A model generated the notes under the pieces. The model was not told where the DNA came from. It did no database searches and saw nothing but the letters and a program-made list of their open reading frames with translations. From contig NW_027478517.1 in NCBI RefSeq assembly GCF_051014685.1, positions 1,054,001 to 1,118,000 of the forward strand: a stretch of DNA of 64,000 nt, given 5' to 3'. Of the stretch, positions 1 to 12,400 are shown piece by piece (position 1 is the stretch's first letter; each line of letters starts with the position of its first letter). This DNA is from Ptiloglossa arizonensis. Its lineage: Eukaryota > Arthropoda > Insecta > Hymenoptera > Colletidae. The position numbers and the translations under genes were made by a program.

Positions 1-177
1 TAACCAGAACGGCATAGGGAAAAAATACACATACCGTTGTAATCGAGCGAGTTTTTACTTTCAGATGCAATAGGAATTTTTGGGTTAGGTCAATCCGTTC
101 GCGCGATATGGGAGTTTGAAGATAAGAAATGGTTGACAAGACAACAAATTTTTCGCAATTCTGCTGCTCCAAACGCT

Positions 178-354
178 TAACCAGAATGGCCTAGGCAAAA
201 AATACACATACCGTTGTAATCGAGCGAGTTTCTACTTTCAGATGCAATAGGAATCTTTGGGTTAGGTCAATCCGTTCGCGAGATATGGGAGTTTGAAGCT
301 AAGAAATGGTTGAGAAAACAACAAATTTTTCGCACTTCTGCTGCTCCAAACGCT
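178..354 (+). repeat. Representative satellite monomer (177 bp)
   Basis: This is one complete unit, chosen as a reference for monomer coordinates, with position 1 the t of 'taaccag'. In the consensus, an A tract lies at about 20-25, 'ccgtt' at 34-38, 'aattttt' at 75-81, a second 'ccgtt' at 95-99, the palindrome tcgcga at 99-104, and a second 'aattttt' at 147-153. Base composition of my hand-read consensus is 74 G+C of 177 (about 42%). Variation between monomers concentrates in a few places: the first 20 bases ('gaatggcctaggg', 'gaacggcataggg', 'gaatgtcctaggg', 'gaatgatctagggg'), the 'gatgcaatagg' / 'gacgcagcagg' site, and the 'ttgagaagac' / 'ttgacaagac' / 'ttgagaaggtatc' / 'ttgaggaggc' site. 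Confidence 0.95.
274..290 (+). other. CENP-B-box-like 17-mer (one example of a motif present in most monomers)
   Basis: The 17 bases gttcgcgagatatggga line up with the core CENP-B box pattern nTTCGnnnnAnnCGGGn. The TTCG, the central A and GGG match, and the only essential-base mismatch is T in place of the C of CGGG, giving 8 of 9. The segment sits at monomer positions 97-113 and recurs in most units. Common variants keep 8/9 (for example 'gcgcgatatggg' at 97-113, or 'gagaaatggg'), while 'ccgctcgcgag' and 'gagatatgtgag' units fall to 7/9. The mammalian CENP-B box is established knowledge. Any binding protein here is inference, and a match this good is expected by chance in a few percent of random 177-bp monomers. 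Confidence 0.4.
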
Positions 355-708
355 TAACCAGAATGGCCTAGGGGAAAAATACACATACCGTTGTAAACGG
401 GCGAGTTTCTACTTTCAGATGCAATAGGAATTTTTGGGTTAGTTCAATCCGTTCGCGCGATATGGGAGTTTGAAGATAAGAAATGCTTGACAAGACAACA
501 AATTTTTTGCACTTCTGCTGCTCCTGTCGCTTAACCAGAATGGCCTAGGGGAAAAATACACATACCGTTGTAATCGGGCTAGTTTCTACTTTCAGACGCA
601 GCAGGAATTTTTGGGTTTGGTCAATCCGTTCGCGAGAAATGGGGCTTTGAAGCTAAGAAATGGTTGACAAGACAACAAATTTTTCGCAATTCTGCTGCTC
701 CAAACGCT

Positions 709-1239
709 TAACCAGAATGGCCTAGGCAAAAAATACACATACCGTTGTAATCGAGCGAGTTTCTACTTTCAGATGCAATAGGAACCTTTGGGTTAGGTCA
801 ATCCGTTCGCGAGATATGGGAGTTTGAAGCTAAGAAATGGTTGAGAAAACAACAAATTTTTCGCACTTCTGCTGCTCCAAACGCTTAACCAGAATGGCCT
901 AGGGGAAAAATACACATACCGTTGTAATCGGGCGAGTTTCTACTTTCAGATGCAATAGGAATTTTTGGGTTAGGTCAATCCGTTCGCGCGATATGGGAGT
1001 TTGAAGATAAGAAATGCTTGACAAGACAACAAATTTTTTGCACTTCTGCTGCTCCTGTCGCTTAACCAGAATGGCCTAGGGGAAAAATACACATACCGTT
1101 GTAATCGGGCTAGTTTCTACTTTCAGACGCAGCAGGAATTTTTGGGTTTGGTCAATCCGTTCGCGAGAAATGGGACTTTGAAGCTAAGAAATGGTTGACA
1201 AGACAACAAATTTTTCGCAATTCTGCTGCTCAAAACGCT
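709..1239. repeat. Trimer tandem duplication, unit 2 (531 bp)
   Basis: Second copy of the three-monomer block, directly abutting the first. The next monomer, at 1240, starts with the 'cggcattggg' subtype and leaves the pattern, so the duplication stops at two units. It is best explained by one unequal crossover in register. Confidence 0.9.
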
Positions 1240-3802
1240 TAACCAGAACGGCATTGGGAAAAAATACACATACCGTTGTAATCGAGCGAGTTTCTACTTT
1301 CAGATGCAATAGGAATTTTTGGGTTAGGTCAATCCGTTCGCGAGATATGGGAGTTTGAAGCTAAGAAATGGTTGAGAAGACAACAAATTTTTCGCACTTC
1401 TGCTGCTCCAAACGCTTAACCAGAACGGCATAGGGAAAAAATACACATACCGTTGTAATCGAGCGAGTTTTTACTTTCAGATGCAATAGGAATTTTTGGG
1501 TTAGGTCAATCCGCTCGCGAGATATGGGAGTTTGAAGCTAAGAAATGGTTGAGAAGACAACAAATTTTTCGCACATCTGCTGCTCCAAACGCTTAACCAA
1601 AATGGCCTAGGGAAAAAATACACATACCGTTGTAATCGAGCGAGTTTCTACTTTCAGATGCAATAGGAATTTTTGGGTTAGGTCAATCCGTTCGCGAGAT
1701 ATGGGAGTTTCAAGCTAAGAAATGGTTGAGAAGACAACAAATTTTTCGCACTTCTGCTGCTCCAAACGCTTAACCAGAACGGCATTGGGAAAAAATACAC
1801 ATACCGTTGCAATCGGGCTTGTTTCTACTTTCAGATGCAATAGGAATTTTCGGGATAGGTCTATCTGTTCGCGAGATATGGGAGTTTGAAGCTAAGAAAT
1901 GGTTGACAAGACAACAAATTTTTCGCAATTCTGCTGCTCCAAACGCTTAACCAGAACGGCATAGGGAAAAAATACACACATCGTTGTAACCGGACGAGTT
2001 TCTACTTTCAGACGCAATAGGAATTTTTGGGTTTGGTCAATCCGTTCGCAAGATATGGGAGTTTGAAACTAAGAAATGTTTGAGAAGGCAACAAATTTTT
2101 CGCACTTCTGCTGCTCCAATCGCTTAACCAGGTTGGCCTAGGGAAAAAATTTACATACTGTTGTAATCGGGCGAGTTTCTACTTTCAGACGCAGCAGGAA
2201 TTTTTGGGATTGGTCAATCCGTTCGCGAGATATGTGTGTTTGAATCTAAGAAATAGTTGAGAAGACAATAAGTTTTTCGCACTCCTGCTGCTCCAAACGC
2301 TTAACCAGAATGGCCTAGGGGAAAAATACACATACCCTTGCAATCGGGCTAGTTTCTACTTTCAGATGCAATAGGAATTTTCGGGATAGGTCTATCTGTT
2401 CGCGAGATATGGGAGTTTGAAGCTAAGAAATGGTTGAGAAGACAACAAATTTTTCGCAATTCTGCTGTTCCAAACGCTTAACCAGAATGGCCTAGGGAAA
2501 AAATACACATACCGTTGTAATCGGGCGAGTTTCTACTTTCAGACGCAGCAGGAATTTTTGGGTTTGGTCAATCCGTTCGCGAGATATGGGAGTTTGAAGC
2601 TAAGAAATGTTTGAAGAGGCAACAAATTTTTCGCACTTCTGCTGCTCCAATCGCTTAACCAGATTGGCCTAGGGAAAAAATACATATACCGTTGTAATCG
2701 GGCGTGTTTCTACTTTCAGATGCAATAGGAATTTTTGGGTTGGGTCAATCCTTTCGCGAGATATGGGAGTTTGAAGCTAAGAAATGGTTGAGAAGACAAC
2801 AAATTTTTCGCAATTCTGCTGCTCCAAACGCTTAACCAGAATGATCTAGGGGAAAAATACACATACCGTTGTATTCGGGCTAGTTTCTACTTTCAGACGC
2901 AGCAGGAATTTTTGGGTTTGGTCAATCCGTTCGCGAGATGTGTGAGTTTGAAGCTAAGAAATGGTTGACAAGACAACAAATTTTTCGCAATTCTGCTGCT
3001 CCAAACGCTTAACCAGAACGGCATAGGGAAAAAATACACATACCGTTGTAATCGAGCGAGTTTCTACTTTCAGATGCAATAGGAATTTTTGGGTTTGTTC
3101 AATCCGTTCGCGAGATATGGGAGTTTCAAGCTAAGAAATGCTTGAGAAGACAACAAATTTTTCCCACTTCTGCTGCTCCATACCCTTAACCAGAATGGCC
3201 TACGGATAAAATACGCATATCATTGTAATCGGGCGAGTTTCTGCTTTCAGACGCAACAGGAATTTGTGGGTTTGGTCAGTCCGTTCGCGAGATATGGGGC
3301 TTTGAAGCTAAGAAATTGTTGACAAGACAACAAATTTTTTGCACTTCTGCTGCTCCAGTCGCTTAAACAGAATGGCCTAGGGGAAAAATACACATACCGT
3401 TGTAATCGGGCGAGTTTCTACTTTCAGACGCAGCAGGAATTTTTGGGTTTGGACAATCCGTTCGCGAGATATGGGAGTTTGAAGCTAAGAAATGGTTGAC
3501 AAGACAACAAATTTTTTGCACTTCTGCTGCTCCAGTCGCTTAACCAGAATGGTCTAGGGATAAAATACACATACCGTTGTAACCGGACGAGTTTCTACTT
3601 TCAGACGCAATCGGAATTTTTGGGTTAGTTCAATCCGTTCGCGAGATATGGGAGTCTGAAGCTAAGAAATGGTTGAGAACGCAACAAATTTTTCGCAATT
3701 CTGCTGCTCCAATCGCTTAACCAGGTTGGCCTAGGGAAAAAATACACATACCGTTGTAATCGGGCGAGCTTCTACTTTCAGACGCAGCAGGAATTTTTGG
3801 GA

Positions 3803-4664
3803 TTGGTCAATCCGTTCGCGAGATATGTGAGTTTGAAGCTAAGAAATAGTTGAGAAGACAACAAGTTTTTCGCACTCCTGCTGCTCCAAACGCTTAACCA
3901 GAATGGCCTAGGGGGAAAATACACATACCGTTGTAATCGGGCGAGTTTCTATTTTCAGATGCAATAGGAATTTTTGGGTTAGGTCAATCCGTTCGCGAGA
4001 TATGGGAGTTTGAAGCTAAGAAATGTTTGAGGAAGCAACAAATTTTTCGCACTTCTGCTGCTCCAATCGCTTAACCAGATTGGCCTAGGGAAAAAATGCC
4101 CATACCGTTATAATCGGGCGAGTTTCTACTTTCAGACGCAGCAGGAATTTTTGGGTTAGGTCAATCCGTTCGCGAGATATGGCAGTTTGAAGATAAGAAA
4201 TGTTTGAGAAGGTATCAAATTCTTCGCACTTCTGCTGGTACAAAAGCTTAACCATAATGTCCTAGGGAAAAAATACACATATCGTTGTAACCGGACGAGT
4301 TTCTACTTTCAGAAGCAATAGGAATTTTTGGGTGAGGTCAATCCGTTCGCGAGATATGGGAGTTTGAAGCTAAGAAATGTTTGAGAAGGCAACAAATTTT
4401 TCGCACTTCTGCTGCTGCAAACGCTTAACCAGAATGGCCTAGGGGAAAAATACACATACCGTTGTAATCGGGCGAGTTTCTACTTTCAGACGCAGCAGGA
4501 ATTTTTGGGTTTGGTCAATCCGTTCGCGAGAAATGGGACTTTGAAGCTAAGAAATGGTTGACAAGGCAACAAATTTTTCGCAATTCTGCTGCTCCAAACG
4601 CTTAACCAGAACGGCGTAGGGAAAAAATACACATACCGTTGTAATCGGGAGAGTTTCTACTTTC
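3803..4664. repeat. 8-monomer-offset duplication, copy A
   Basis: This segment reappears at 5219-6080, an offset of 1416 bp (8 x 177). Shared rare markers include 'gaggaagcaac' (4029 and 5445), 'ctggtacaaaagc', 'gcccataccgttataatc' and 'cggcgtaggg'. I noted about six differences over 862 bp. The match is lost upstream at 'gggattgg' against 'gggtttgg', and downstream where copy B has an extra c ('tttccagacgc'). Confidence 0.88.
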
Positions 4665-5218
4665 AGATGCAATAGGAACTTTTGGGTTTGTTCAATCCGT
4701 TCGCGAGATATAGGAGTTTGAAGCTAAGAAATGGTTGAGAATGCTACACATTTTTCGCACTTCTTCTGCTCCAAACGCTTAACCAGAATGTCCTAGGGAA
4801 AAAATACACATACTGTTGTAATCGGGCTAGTTTCTACTTTCAGACGCAGCAGGACTTTTTGGGTTAGGTCAATCCGTTCGCGAGATATGGGAGTTTGAAG
4901 CTAAGAAATAGTTGAGAGGACAACAAATTTTTCGCAATTCTGCTGCTCCAAACGCTTAACCAGAACGGCATTGGGAAAAAATACACATACCGTTGTAATC
5001 GGGCGAGTTTCTACTTTCAGATGCAATAGGAACTTTTGGGTTTGTTCAATCCGTTCGCGAGATATGGGAGTTTGAAGCTAAGAAATGGTTGAGAAGGAAT
5101 CAAATTTTTCGCACTTCTGCTGGTCCAAAAGCTTAACCAGAATGGCCTAGGGAAAAAAAACACATATCGTTGTAACCGGACGAGTTTCTACTTTCAGACG
5201 CAATAGGAATTTTCGGGT

Positions 5219-6080
5219 TTGGTCAATCCGTTCGCGAGATATGTGAGTTTGAAGCTAAGAAATAGTTGAGAAGACAACAAGTTTTTCGCACTCCTGCTGC
5301 TCCAAACGCTTAACCAGAATGGCCTAGGGGAAAAATACACATACCGTTGTAATCGGGCGAGTTTCTATTTTCAGATGCAATAGGAATTTTTGGGTTAGGT
5401 CAATCCGTTCGCGAGATATGGGAGTTTGAAGCTAAGAAATGTTTGAGGAAGCAACAAATTTTTCGCACTTCTGCTGCTCCAATCGCTTAACCAGATTGGC
5501 CTAGGGAAAAAATGCCCTTACCGTTATAATCGGGCGAGTTTCTACTTTCAGACGCAGCAGGAATTTTTGGGTTAGGTCAATCCGTTCGCGAGATATGGCA
5601 GTTTGAAGATAAGAAATGTTTGAGAAGGTATCAAATTTTTCGCACTTCTGCTGGTACAAAAGCTTAACCATAATGTCCTAGGGAAAAAATACACATATCG
5701 TTGTAACCGGACGAGTTTCTACTTTCAGACGCAATAGGAATTTTTGGGTTAGGTCAATCCGTTCGCGAGATATGGGAGTTTGAAGCTAAGAAATGTTTGA
5801 GAAGGCAACAAATTTTTCGCACTTCTGCTGCTGCAAACGCTTAACCAGAATGGCCTAGGGGAAAAATACACATACCGTTGTAATCGGGCGAGTTTCTACT
5901 TTCAGACGCAGCAGGAATTTTTGGGTTTGGTCAATCCGTTCGCGAGAAATGGGACTTTGAAGCTAAGAAATGGTTGACAAGGCAACAATTTTTTCGCAAT
6001 TCTGCTGCTCCAAACGCTTAACCAGAACGGCGTAGGGAAAAAATACACATACCGTTGTAATCGGGAGAGTTTCTACTTTC
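5219..6080. repeat. 8-monomer-offset duplication, copy B
   Basis: Copy of 3803-4664, 1416 bp downstream. It overlaps the left part of the 5282-6950 block, which was itself copied to 7762-9430, so this sequence was used in at least two successive duplication events. The +1 base in 'ctactttccagacgc' near 6080 makes that monomer 178 bp and is a useful marker for later copies at about 8560 and 15286. Confidence 0.88.
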
Positions 6081-6950
6081 CAGACGCAGCAGGAATTTTT
6101 GGGTTTGGTCAATTCGTTCGCGAGATATGTGAGCTTGAAGCTAAGAAATGGTTGACAAGACAACAAATTTTTAGCACTTCTGCTGCTCCAGTCGCTTAAC
6201 CAGAATGGCCTAGGGGAAAAATACACACACCGTTGTAATCGGGCGAGTTTCTACTTTCAGACGCAGCAGGAATTTTTGGGTTTGGTCAATCCGTTCGCGA
6301 GATATGTGAGTTTGAAGCTAAAAAGTGGTTGACAAGACAACAAATTTTTCGCACTTCTGCTGCTCCAGTCGCTTAACCAGAATGGCATAGGGGATGAAAA
6401 AAAACATACCGTTGTAATCGAGCGAGTTTCTACTTTCAGATGCAATAGGAATTTTTGGGTTAGGTCATCCGTTCGCGAGATATGGGAGTTTGAAGCTAAG
6501 AAATGGTTGAGAAGACAACAAATTTTTCGCACTTCTGCTGCTCCAAACGCTTAACCAGAATGGCCTAGGGAAAAAATACACATACATTTGTAATCGGGCG
6601 AGTTTCTACTTTCAGATGCAATAGGAACTTTTGGGTTTGTTCAATCCGTTCGCGAGATATAGGAGTTTGAAGCTAAGAAATGGTTGAGAATGCTACACAT
6701 TTTTCGCACTTCTGCGGCTCCAAACGCTTAACCAGAATGGCCTAGGGATAAAATACGCATACCGTTGTAATCGGGCGAGTTCCTGCTTTCAGACGCAACA
6801 GGAATATGTGGGTTTGGTCAATCCGTTCGCGAGATATGGGGCTTTGAAGCTAAGGAATGGTTGACAAGACAACAAATTTTTTGCACTTCTGCTGCTCCAG
6901 TCGCTTAACCAGAATGCCCTAGGGGAAAAATACACATGCCGTTGTAATCG
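5282..6950. repeat. 14-monomer-offset duplication, copy 1
   Basis: About 1669 bp that recurs 2480 bp downstream (14 monomers plus 2 bp) at 7762-9430. Markers carried over include the 178-bp monomer 'tttccagacgc', the monomer with the run 'gggatgaaaaaaaacat' and a missing a in 'ggtcatccgttc', and the 'gaatgccctagggg' unit. I noted about seven differences. The near identity shows a recent event. The intervening 6951-7761 holds about 4.6 monomers of other subtypes. Confidence 0.9.
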
Positions 6951-7761
6951 GGCTAGTTTCTTCTTTCAGACGCAGCAGGAATTTTTGGGTTTGGTCAATC
7001 CGTTCCCGAGGAATGGGAGTTTGAAGCTAAGAAATGGTTGAGAAGACAACAAATTTTTCGCACTTCTGCTGCTCCAAACGCTTAACCAGAACGGCATTGG
7101 GAAAAAATACACATACCGTTGTAATCGAGCGAGTTTTTACTTTCAGATGCAATAGGAATTTTTGTGTTAGGTCAATCCGCTCGCGAGATATGGGAGTTTG
7201 AAGCTAAGAAATGGTTGAGAAGACAACAAATTTTTCGCACATCTGCTGCTCCAAACGCTTAACCAAAATGGCCTAGGGAAAAAATACACATACCGTTGTA
7301 ATCGAGCGAGTTTCTACTTTCAGATGCAATAGGAATTTTAGGGTTAGGTCAATCCGTTCGCGAGATATGGGAGTTTCAAGCTAAGAAATGGTTGAGAAGA
7401 CAACAAATTTTTCGCACTTCTGCTGCTCCAAACGCTTAACCAGAACGGCATACGGAAAAAATACACATACCGTTGTAATCGAGCGAGTTTCTACTTTCAG
7501 ACGCAACAGGAATATGTGGATTTGGTCAATCCGTTCGCGAGATATGGGGCTTTGAAGCTAAGAAATGGTTGACAAGACAACAAATTTTTCGCAATTCTGC
7601 TGCTCCAAACGCTTAACCAGAACGGCATTGGGAAAAAATACACATACCGTTGCAATCGGGCTTGTTTCTACTTTCAGATGCAAAAGGAATTTTCGGGATA
7701 GGTCTATCTGTTCGCGAGATATGGGAGTTTGAAGCTAAGAAATGGTTGAGAAGGCAACAAA

Positions 7762-9430
7762 TTTTTCGCACTCCTGCTGCTCCAAACGCTTAACCAGAAT
7801 GGCCTAGGGGAAAAATACACATACCGTTGTAATCGGGCGAGTTTCTATTTTCAGATGCAATAGGAATTTTTGGGTTAGGTCAATCCGTTCGCGAGATATG
7901 GGAGTTTGAAGCTAAGAAATGTTTGAGGAAGCAACAAATTTTTCGCACTTCTGCTGCTCCAATCGCTTAACCAGATTGGCCTAGGGAAAAAATGCCCATA
8001 CCGTTATAATCGGGCGAGTTTCTACTTTCAGACGCAGCAGGAATTTTTGGGTTAGGTCAATCCGTTCGCGAGATATGGCAGTTTGAAGATAAGAAATGTT
8101 TGAGAAGGTATCAAATTTTTCGCACTTCTGCTGGTACAAAAGCTTAACCATAATGTCCTAGGGAAAAAATACACATATCGTTGTAACCGGACGAGTTTCT
8201 ACTTTCAGACGCAATAGGAATTTTTGGGTTAGGTCAATCCGTTCGCGAGATATGGGAGTTTGAAGCTAAGAAATGTTTGAGAAGGCAACAAATTTTTCGC
8301 ACTTCTGCTGCTGCAAACGCTTAACCAGAATGGCCTAGGGGAAAAATACACATACCGTTGTAATCGGGCGAGTTTCTACTTTCAGACGCAGCAGGAATTT
8401 TTGGGTTTGGTCAATCCGTTCGCGAGAAATGGGACTTTGAAGCTAAGAAATGGTTGACAAGGCAACAATTTTTTCGCAATTCTGCTGCTCCAAACGCTTA
8501 ACCAGAACGGCGTAGGGAAAAAATACACATACCGTTGTAATCGGGAGAGTTTCTACTTTCCAGACGCAGCAGGAATTTTTGGGTTTGGTCAATTCGTTCG
8601 CGAGATATGTGAGCTTGAAGCTAAGAAATGGTTGACAAGACAACAAATTTTTAGCACTTCTGCTGCTCCAGTCGCTTAACCAGAATGGCCTAGGGGAAAA
8701 ATACACATACCGTTGTAATCGGGCGAGTTTCTACTTTCAGACGCAGCAGGAATTTTTGGGTTTGGTCAATCCGTTCGCGAGATATGTGAGTTTGAAGCTA
8801 AAAAGTGGTTGACAAGACAACAAATTTTTCGCACTTCTGCTGCTCCAGTCGCTTAACCAGAATGGCATAGGGGATGAAAAAAAACATACCGTTGTAATCG
8901 AGCGAGTTTCTACTTTCAGATGCAATAGGAATTTTTGGGTTAGGTCATCCGTTCGCGAGATATGGGAGTTTGAAGCTAAGAAATGGTTGAGAAGACAACA
9001 AATTTTTCGCACTTCTGCTGCTCCAAACGCTTAACCAGAATGGCCTAGGGAAAAAATACACATACCTTTGTAATCGGGCGAGTTTCTACTTTCAGATGCA
9101 ATAGGAACTTTTGGGTTTGTTCAATCCGTTCGCGAGATATAGGAGTTTGAAGCTAAGAAATGGTTGAGAATGCTACACATTTTTCGCACTTCTGCTGCTC
9201 CAAACGCTTAACCAGAATGGCCTAGGGATAAAATACGCATACCGTTGTAATCGGGCGAGTTCCTGCTTTCAGACGCAACAGGAATATGTGGGTTTGGTCA
9301 ATCCGTTCGCGAGATATGGGGCTTTGAAGCTAAGGAATGGTTGACAAGACAACAAATTTTTTGCACTTCTGCTGCTCCAGTCGCTTAACCAGAATGCCCT
9401 AGGGGAAAAATGCACATACCGTTGTAATCG
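7762..9430. repeat. 14-monomer-offset duplication, copy 2
   Basis: Second copy of 5282-6950. Homology begins at the cgcactcctgctgctcc part of a monomer and ends just after 'gttgtaatcg', where copy 1 continues 'ggctag' and this copy 'agcgag'. Positions 7984-9411 were copied again to 14710-16137. Confidence 0.9.
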
Positions 9431-12400
9431 AGCGAGTTTCTACTTTCAGATGCAATAGGAATTTTTGGGTTAGGTCAATCCGTTCGCGAGATATGGGAGT
9501 TTCAAGCTAAGAAATGGTTGAGAAGACAACAAATTTTTCGCACTTCTGCTGCTCCAAACGCTTAACCAGAACGGCATACGGAAAAAATACACATACCGTT
9601 GTAATCGAGCGAGTTTCTACTTTCAGATGCAATAGGAATTTTTGGGTTAGGTGAATCCGTTCGCGAGATATGGGAGTTTGAAGCTAAGAAATGGTTGAGA
9701 AGACAACAAATTTTTCGCACTTCTGCTGCTCCAAACGCTTAACCAGAATGGCCTAGGGAAAAAATACACGTACCGTTGTAATCGGGCTAGTTTCTACTTT
9801 CAGATGCAATAGGAACTTTTGGGTTTGTTCAATCCGTTCGCGAGATGTGGGAGTTTGAAGCTAAGAAATGGTTGAGGATGATACACATTTTTCGCACTTC
9901 TGCTGCTCCAAACGCTTAACCAGAATGAACTAGGGAAAAAATACACATACTGTTGTAATCGGGCTAGTTTCTACTTTCAGACGCAGCAGGACTTTTTGGG
10001 TTAGGTCAATCCGTTCGCGAGATATGGGAGTTTGAAGCTAAGAAATAGTTGAGAGGACAACAAATTTATCGCACTTCTGCTGCTCCAAACGCTTAACCAG
10101 AATGGCCTAGGGATAAAATACGCATACAGTTGTAATCGGGCGAGTTCCAGCTTTCACACGCAACAGGAATATGTGGGTTTGGTCAATCCGTTCGCGAGAT
10201 ATGGGGCTTTGAAACTAAGGAATGGTTGACAAGACAACAAATTTTTTGCACTTCTGCTGCTCCAGTCGCTTAACCAGAATGCCCTAGGGGAAAAATGCAC
10301 ATACCGTTGTAATCGGGCTAGTTTCTACTTTCAGACGCAGCAGGAATTTTTGGGTTTGGTCAATCCGTTCCCGAGGAATGGGACTTTGAAGCTAAGAAAT
10401 GGTTGACAAGACAACAAATTTTTCGCAATTCTGCTGCTCCAGACGCTTAACCAGAACGGCACTGGGAAAAAATACACATACCGTTGTAATCGAGCGAGTT
10501 TCTACTTTCAGATGCAATAGGAATTTTTGGGTTAGGTCATCCGTTCGCGAGATATGGGAGTTTGAACCTAAGAAATGGTTGAGAAGACAACAAATTTTTC
10601 GCACTTCTGCTGCTCCAAACGCTTAACCAGAATGGCCTAGGGAAAAAATACACATACCGTTGTAATCGGGCGAGTTTCTACTTTCAGATGCAATAGGAAT
10701 TTTTGGGTTAGGTCAATCCGTTCGCGAGATATGGGAGTTTCAAGCTAAGAAATGGTTGACAAGACAACAAATTTTTCGCAATTCTGCTGCTCCAGACGCT
10801 TAACCAGAACGGCACTGGGAAAAAATACACATACCGTTGTAATCGAGCGAGTTTCTACTTTCAGATGCAATAGGAATTTTTGGGTTAGGTCAATCCGCTC
10901 GCGAGATATGGGAGTTTGAAGCTAAGAAATGGTTGAGAAGACAACAAATTTTTCGCAATTCTGCTGCTCCAAACGCTTAACCAGAATGGCCTAGGGAAAA
11001 AATACACATACCGTTGTAATCGGGCGAGTTTCTACTTTCAGATGCAATAGGAACTTTTGGGTTTGTTCAATCCGTTCGCGAGATATGGGAGTTTGAAGCT
11101 AAGAAATGGTTGAGAAGGTATCAAATTTTTCGCACTTCTGCTGCTCCAAACGCTTAACCAGAACGGCATAGGGAAAAAATACACATACCGTTGTAATCGA
11201 GCGAGCTTCTACTTTCAGATGCAATAGGAATTTTTGGGTTAGGTCAATCCGCTCGCGAGATATGGGAGTTTGAAGCTAAGAAATGGTTGAGAAGACAACA
11301 AATTTTTCGCACTTCTGCTGCTCCAAACGCTTAACCAGAATGGCCTAGGGAAAAAATACACATACCGTTGTAATCGGGCTAGTTTCTACTTTCAGACGCA
11401 GCAGGAATTTTTGGGTTAGGTCAATCCGTTCGCGAGATATGTGAGATTGAATCTAAGAAATGGTTGACAAGACAACAAATTTTTCGCAATTCTGCTGCTC
11501 CAAACGCTTAACCAGAACGGCATAGGGAAAAAATACACATACCGTTGTAATCGAGCGAGTTTCTACTTTCAGATTCAATAGGAATTTTTGGGTTAGGTCA
11601 ATCCGCTCGCGAGATATGGGAGTTTGAAGCTAAGAAATGGTTGAGAAGACAACAAATTTTTCGCACTTCTGCTGCTCCAAACGCTTAACCAGAATGGCCT
11701 AGGGAAAAAATACACATACCGTTGTAATCGGGCGAGTTTCTACTTTCAGATGCAATAGGAACTTTTGGGTTTGTTCAATCCGTTCGCGAGATGTGGGAGT
11801 TTGAAGCTAAGAAATGGTTGAGGATGATACACATTTTTCGCACTTCTGCTGCTCCAAACGCTTAACCAGAATGCCCTAGGGAAAAAATACACATACTGTT
11901 GTAATCGGGCTAGTTTCTACTTTCAGACGCAGCAGGACTTTTTGGGTTAGGTCAATCCGTTCGCGAGATATGGGAGTTTGAAGCTAAGAAATAGTTGAGA
12001 GGACAACAAATTTATCGCACTTCTGCTGCTCCAAACGCTTAACCAGAATGGCCTAGGGATAAAATACGCATACAGTTGTAATCGGGCGAGTTCCTGCTTT
12101 CAGACGCAACAGGAATATGTGGGTTTGGTCAATCCGTTCGCGAGATATGGGGCTTTGAAACTAAGGAATGGTTGACAAGACAACAAATTTTTTGCACTTC
12201 TGCTGCTCCAGTCGCTTAACCAGAATGCCCTAGGGGAAAAATACACATACCGTTGTAATCGGGCTAGTTTCTACTTTCAGACGCAGCAGGAATTCTTGGG
12301 TTTGGTCAATCCGTTCCCGAGGAATGGGACTTTGAAGCTAAGAAATGGTTGACAAGGCAACAAATTTTTCGCAATTCTGCTGCTCCAAACGCTTAACCAG

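Larger units (their letters stand above)
178..708. repeat. Trimer tandem duplication, unit 1 (531 bp)
   Basis: Three consecutive monomers whose distinct features recur exactly 531 bp (3 x 177) later. The marker 'cctaggcaaaa' appears at about 190 and 721. The marker 'ctgctgctcctgtcgc' appears in the second monomer of each unit. Only a handful of substitutions separate the units, for example gaatctttgg against gaacctttgg, and atggggctttg against atgggactttg. Confidence 0.9.
1..3802. repeat. Left mosaic block of satellite monomers
   Basis: About 21 monomers of mixed subtypes lie here with no long-range period beyond the trimer duplication at 178-1239. Subtypes alternate between 'gatgcaatagg' and 'gacgcagcagg' forms, and between 'ttgacaagac' and 'ttgagaagac' forms. 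A stretch around 2131-2320 ('ggttggccta', then 'gggattggtc') resembles 3724-3910 at an offset of 1593 bp, nine monomers, but with several differences. There is no gene and nothing else of note. Confidence 0.85.

Noticed and set aside
5963..6532. Minus-strand open frames of 87 and 91 codons, with copies at 8443-9012 and 15169-15738, as possible small genes
   Set aside because: They lie wholly inside satellite monomers and repeat the same peptides at 59-codon spacing. They start and stop at chance variants of the repeat. Their copies reflect DNA duplication, not gene conservation.
10399..10626. Plus-strand frames of 60-75 codons (also near 22259, 38525, 39056 and 48181)
   Set aside because: Same satellite origin in the other orientation. 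No known domain, no change in codon or base pattern, and the frame is closed in most other monomers by the stops in 'taaccag' and 'aatag'.
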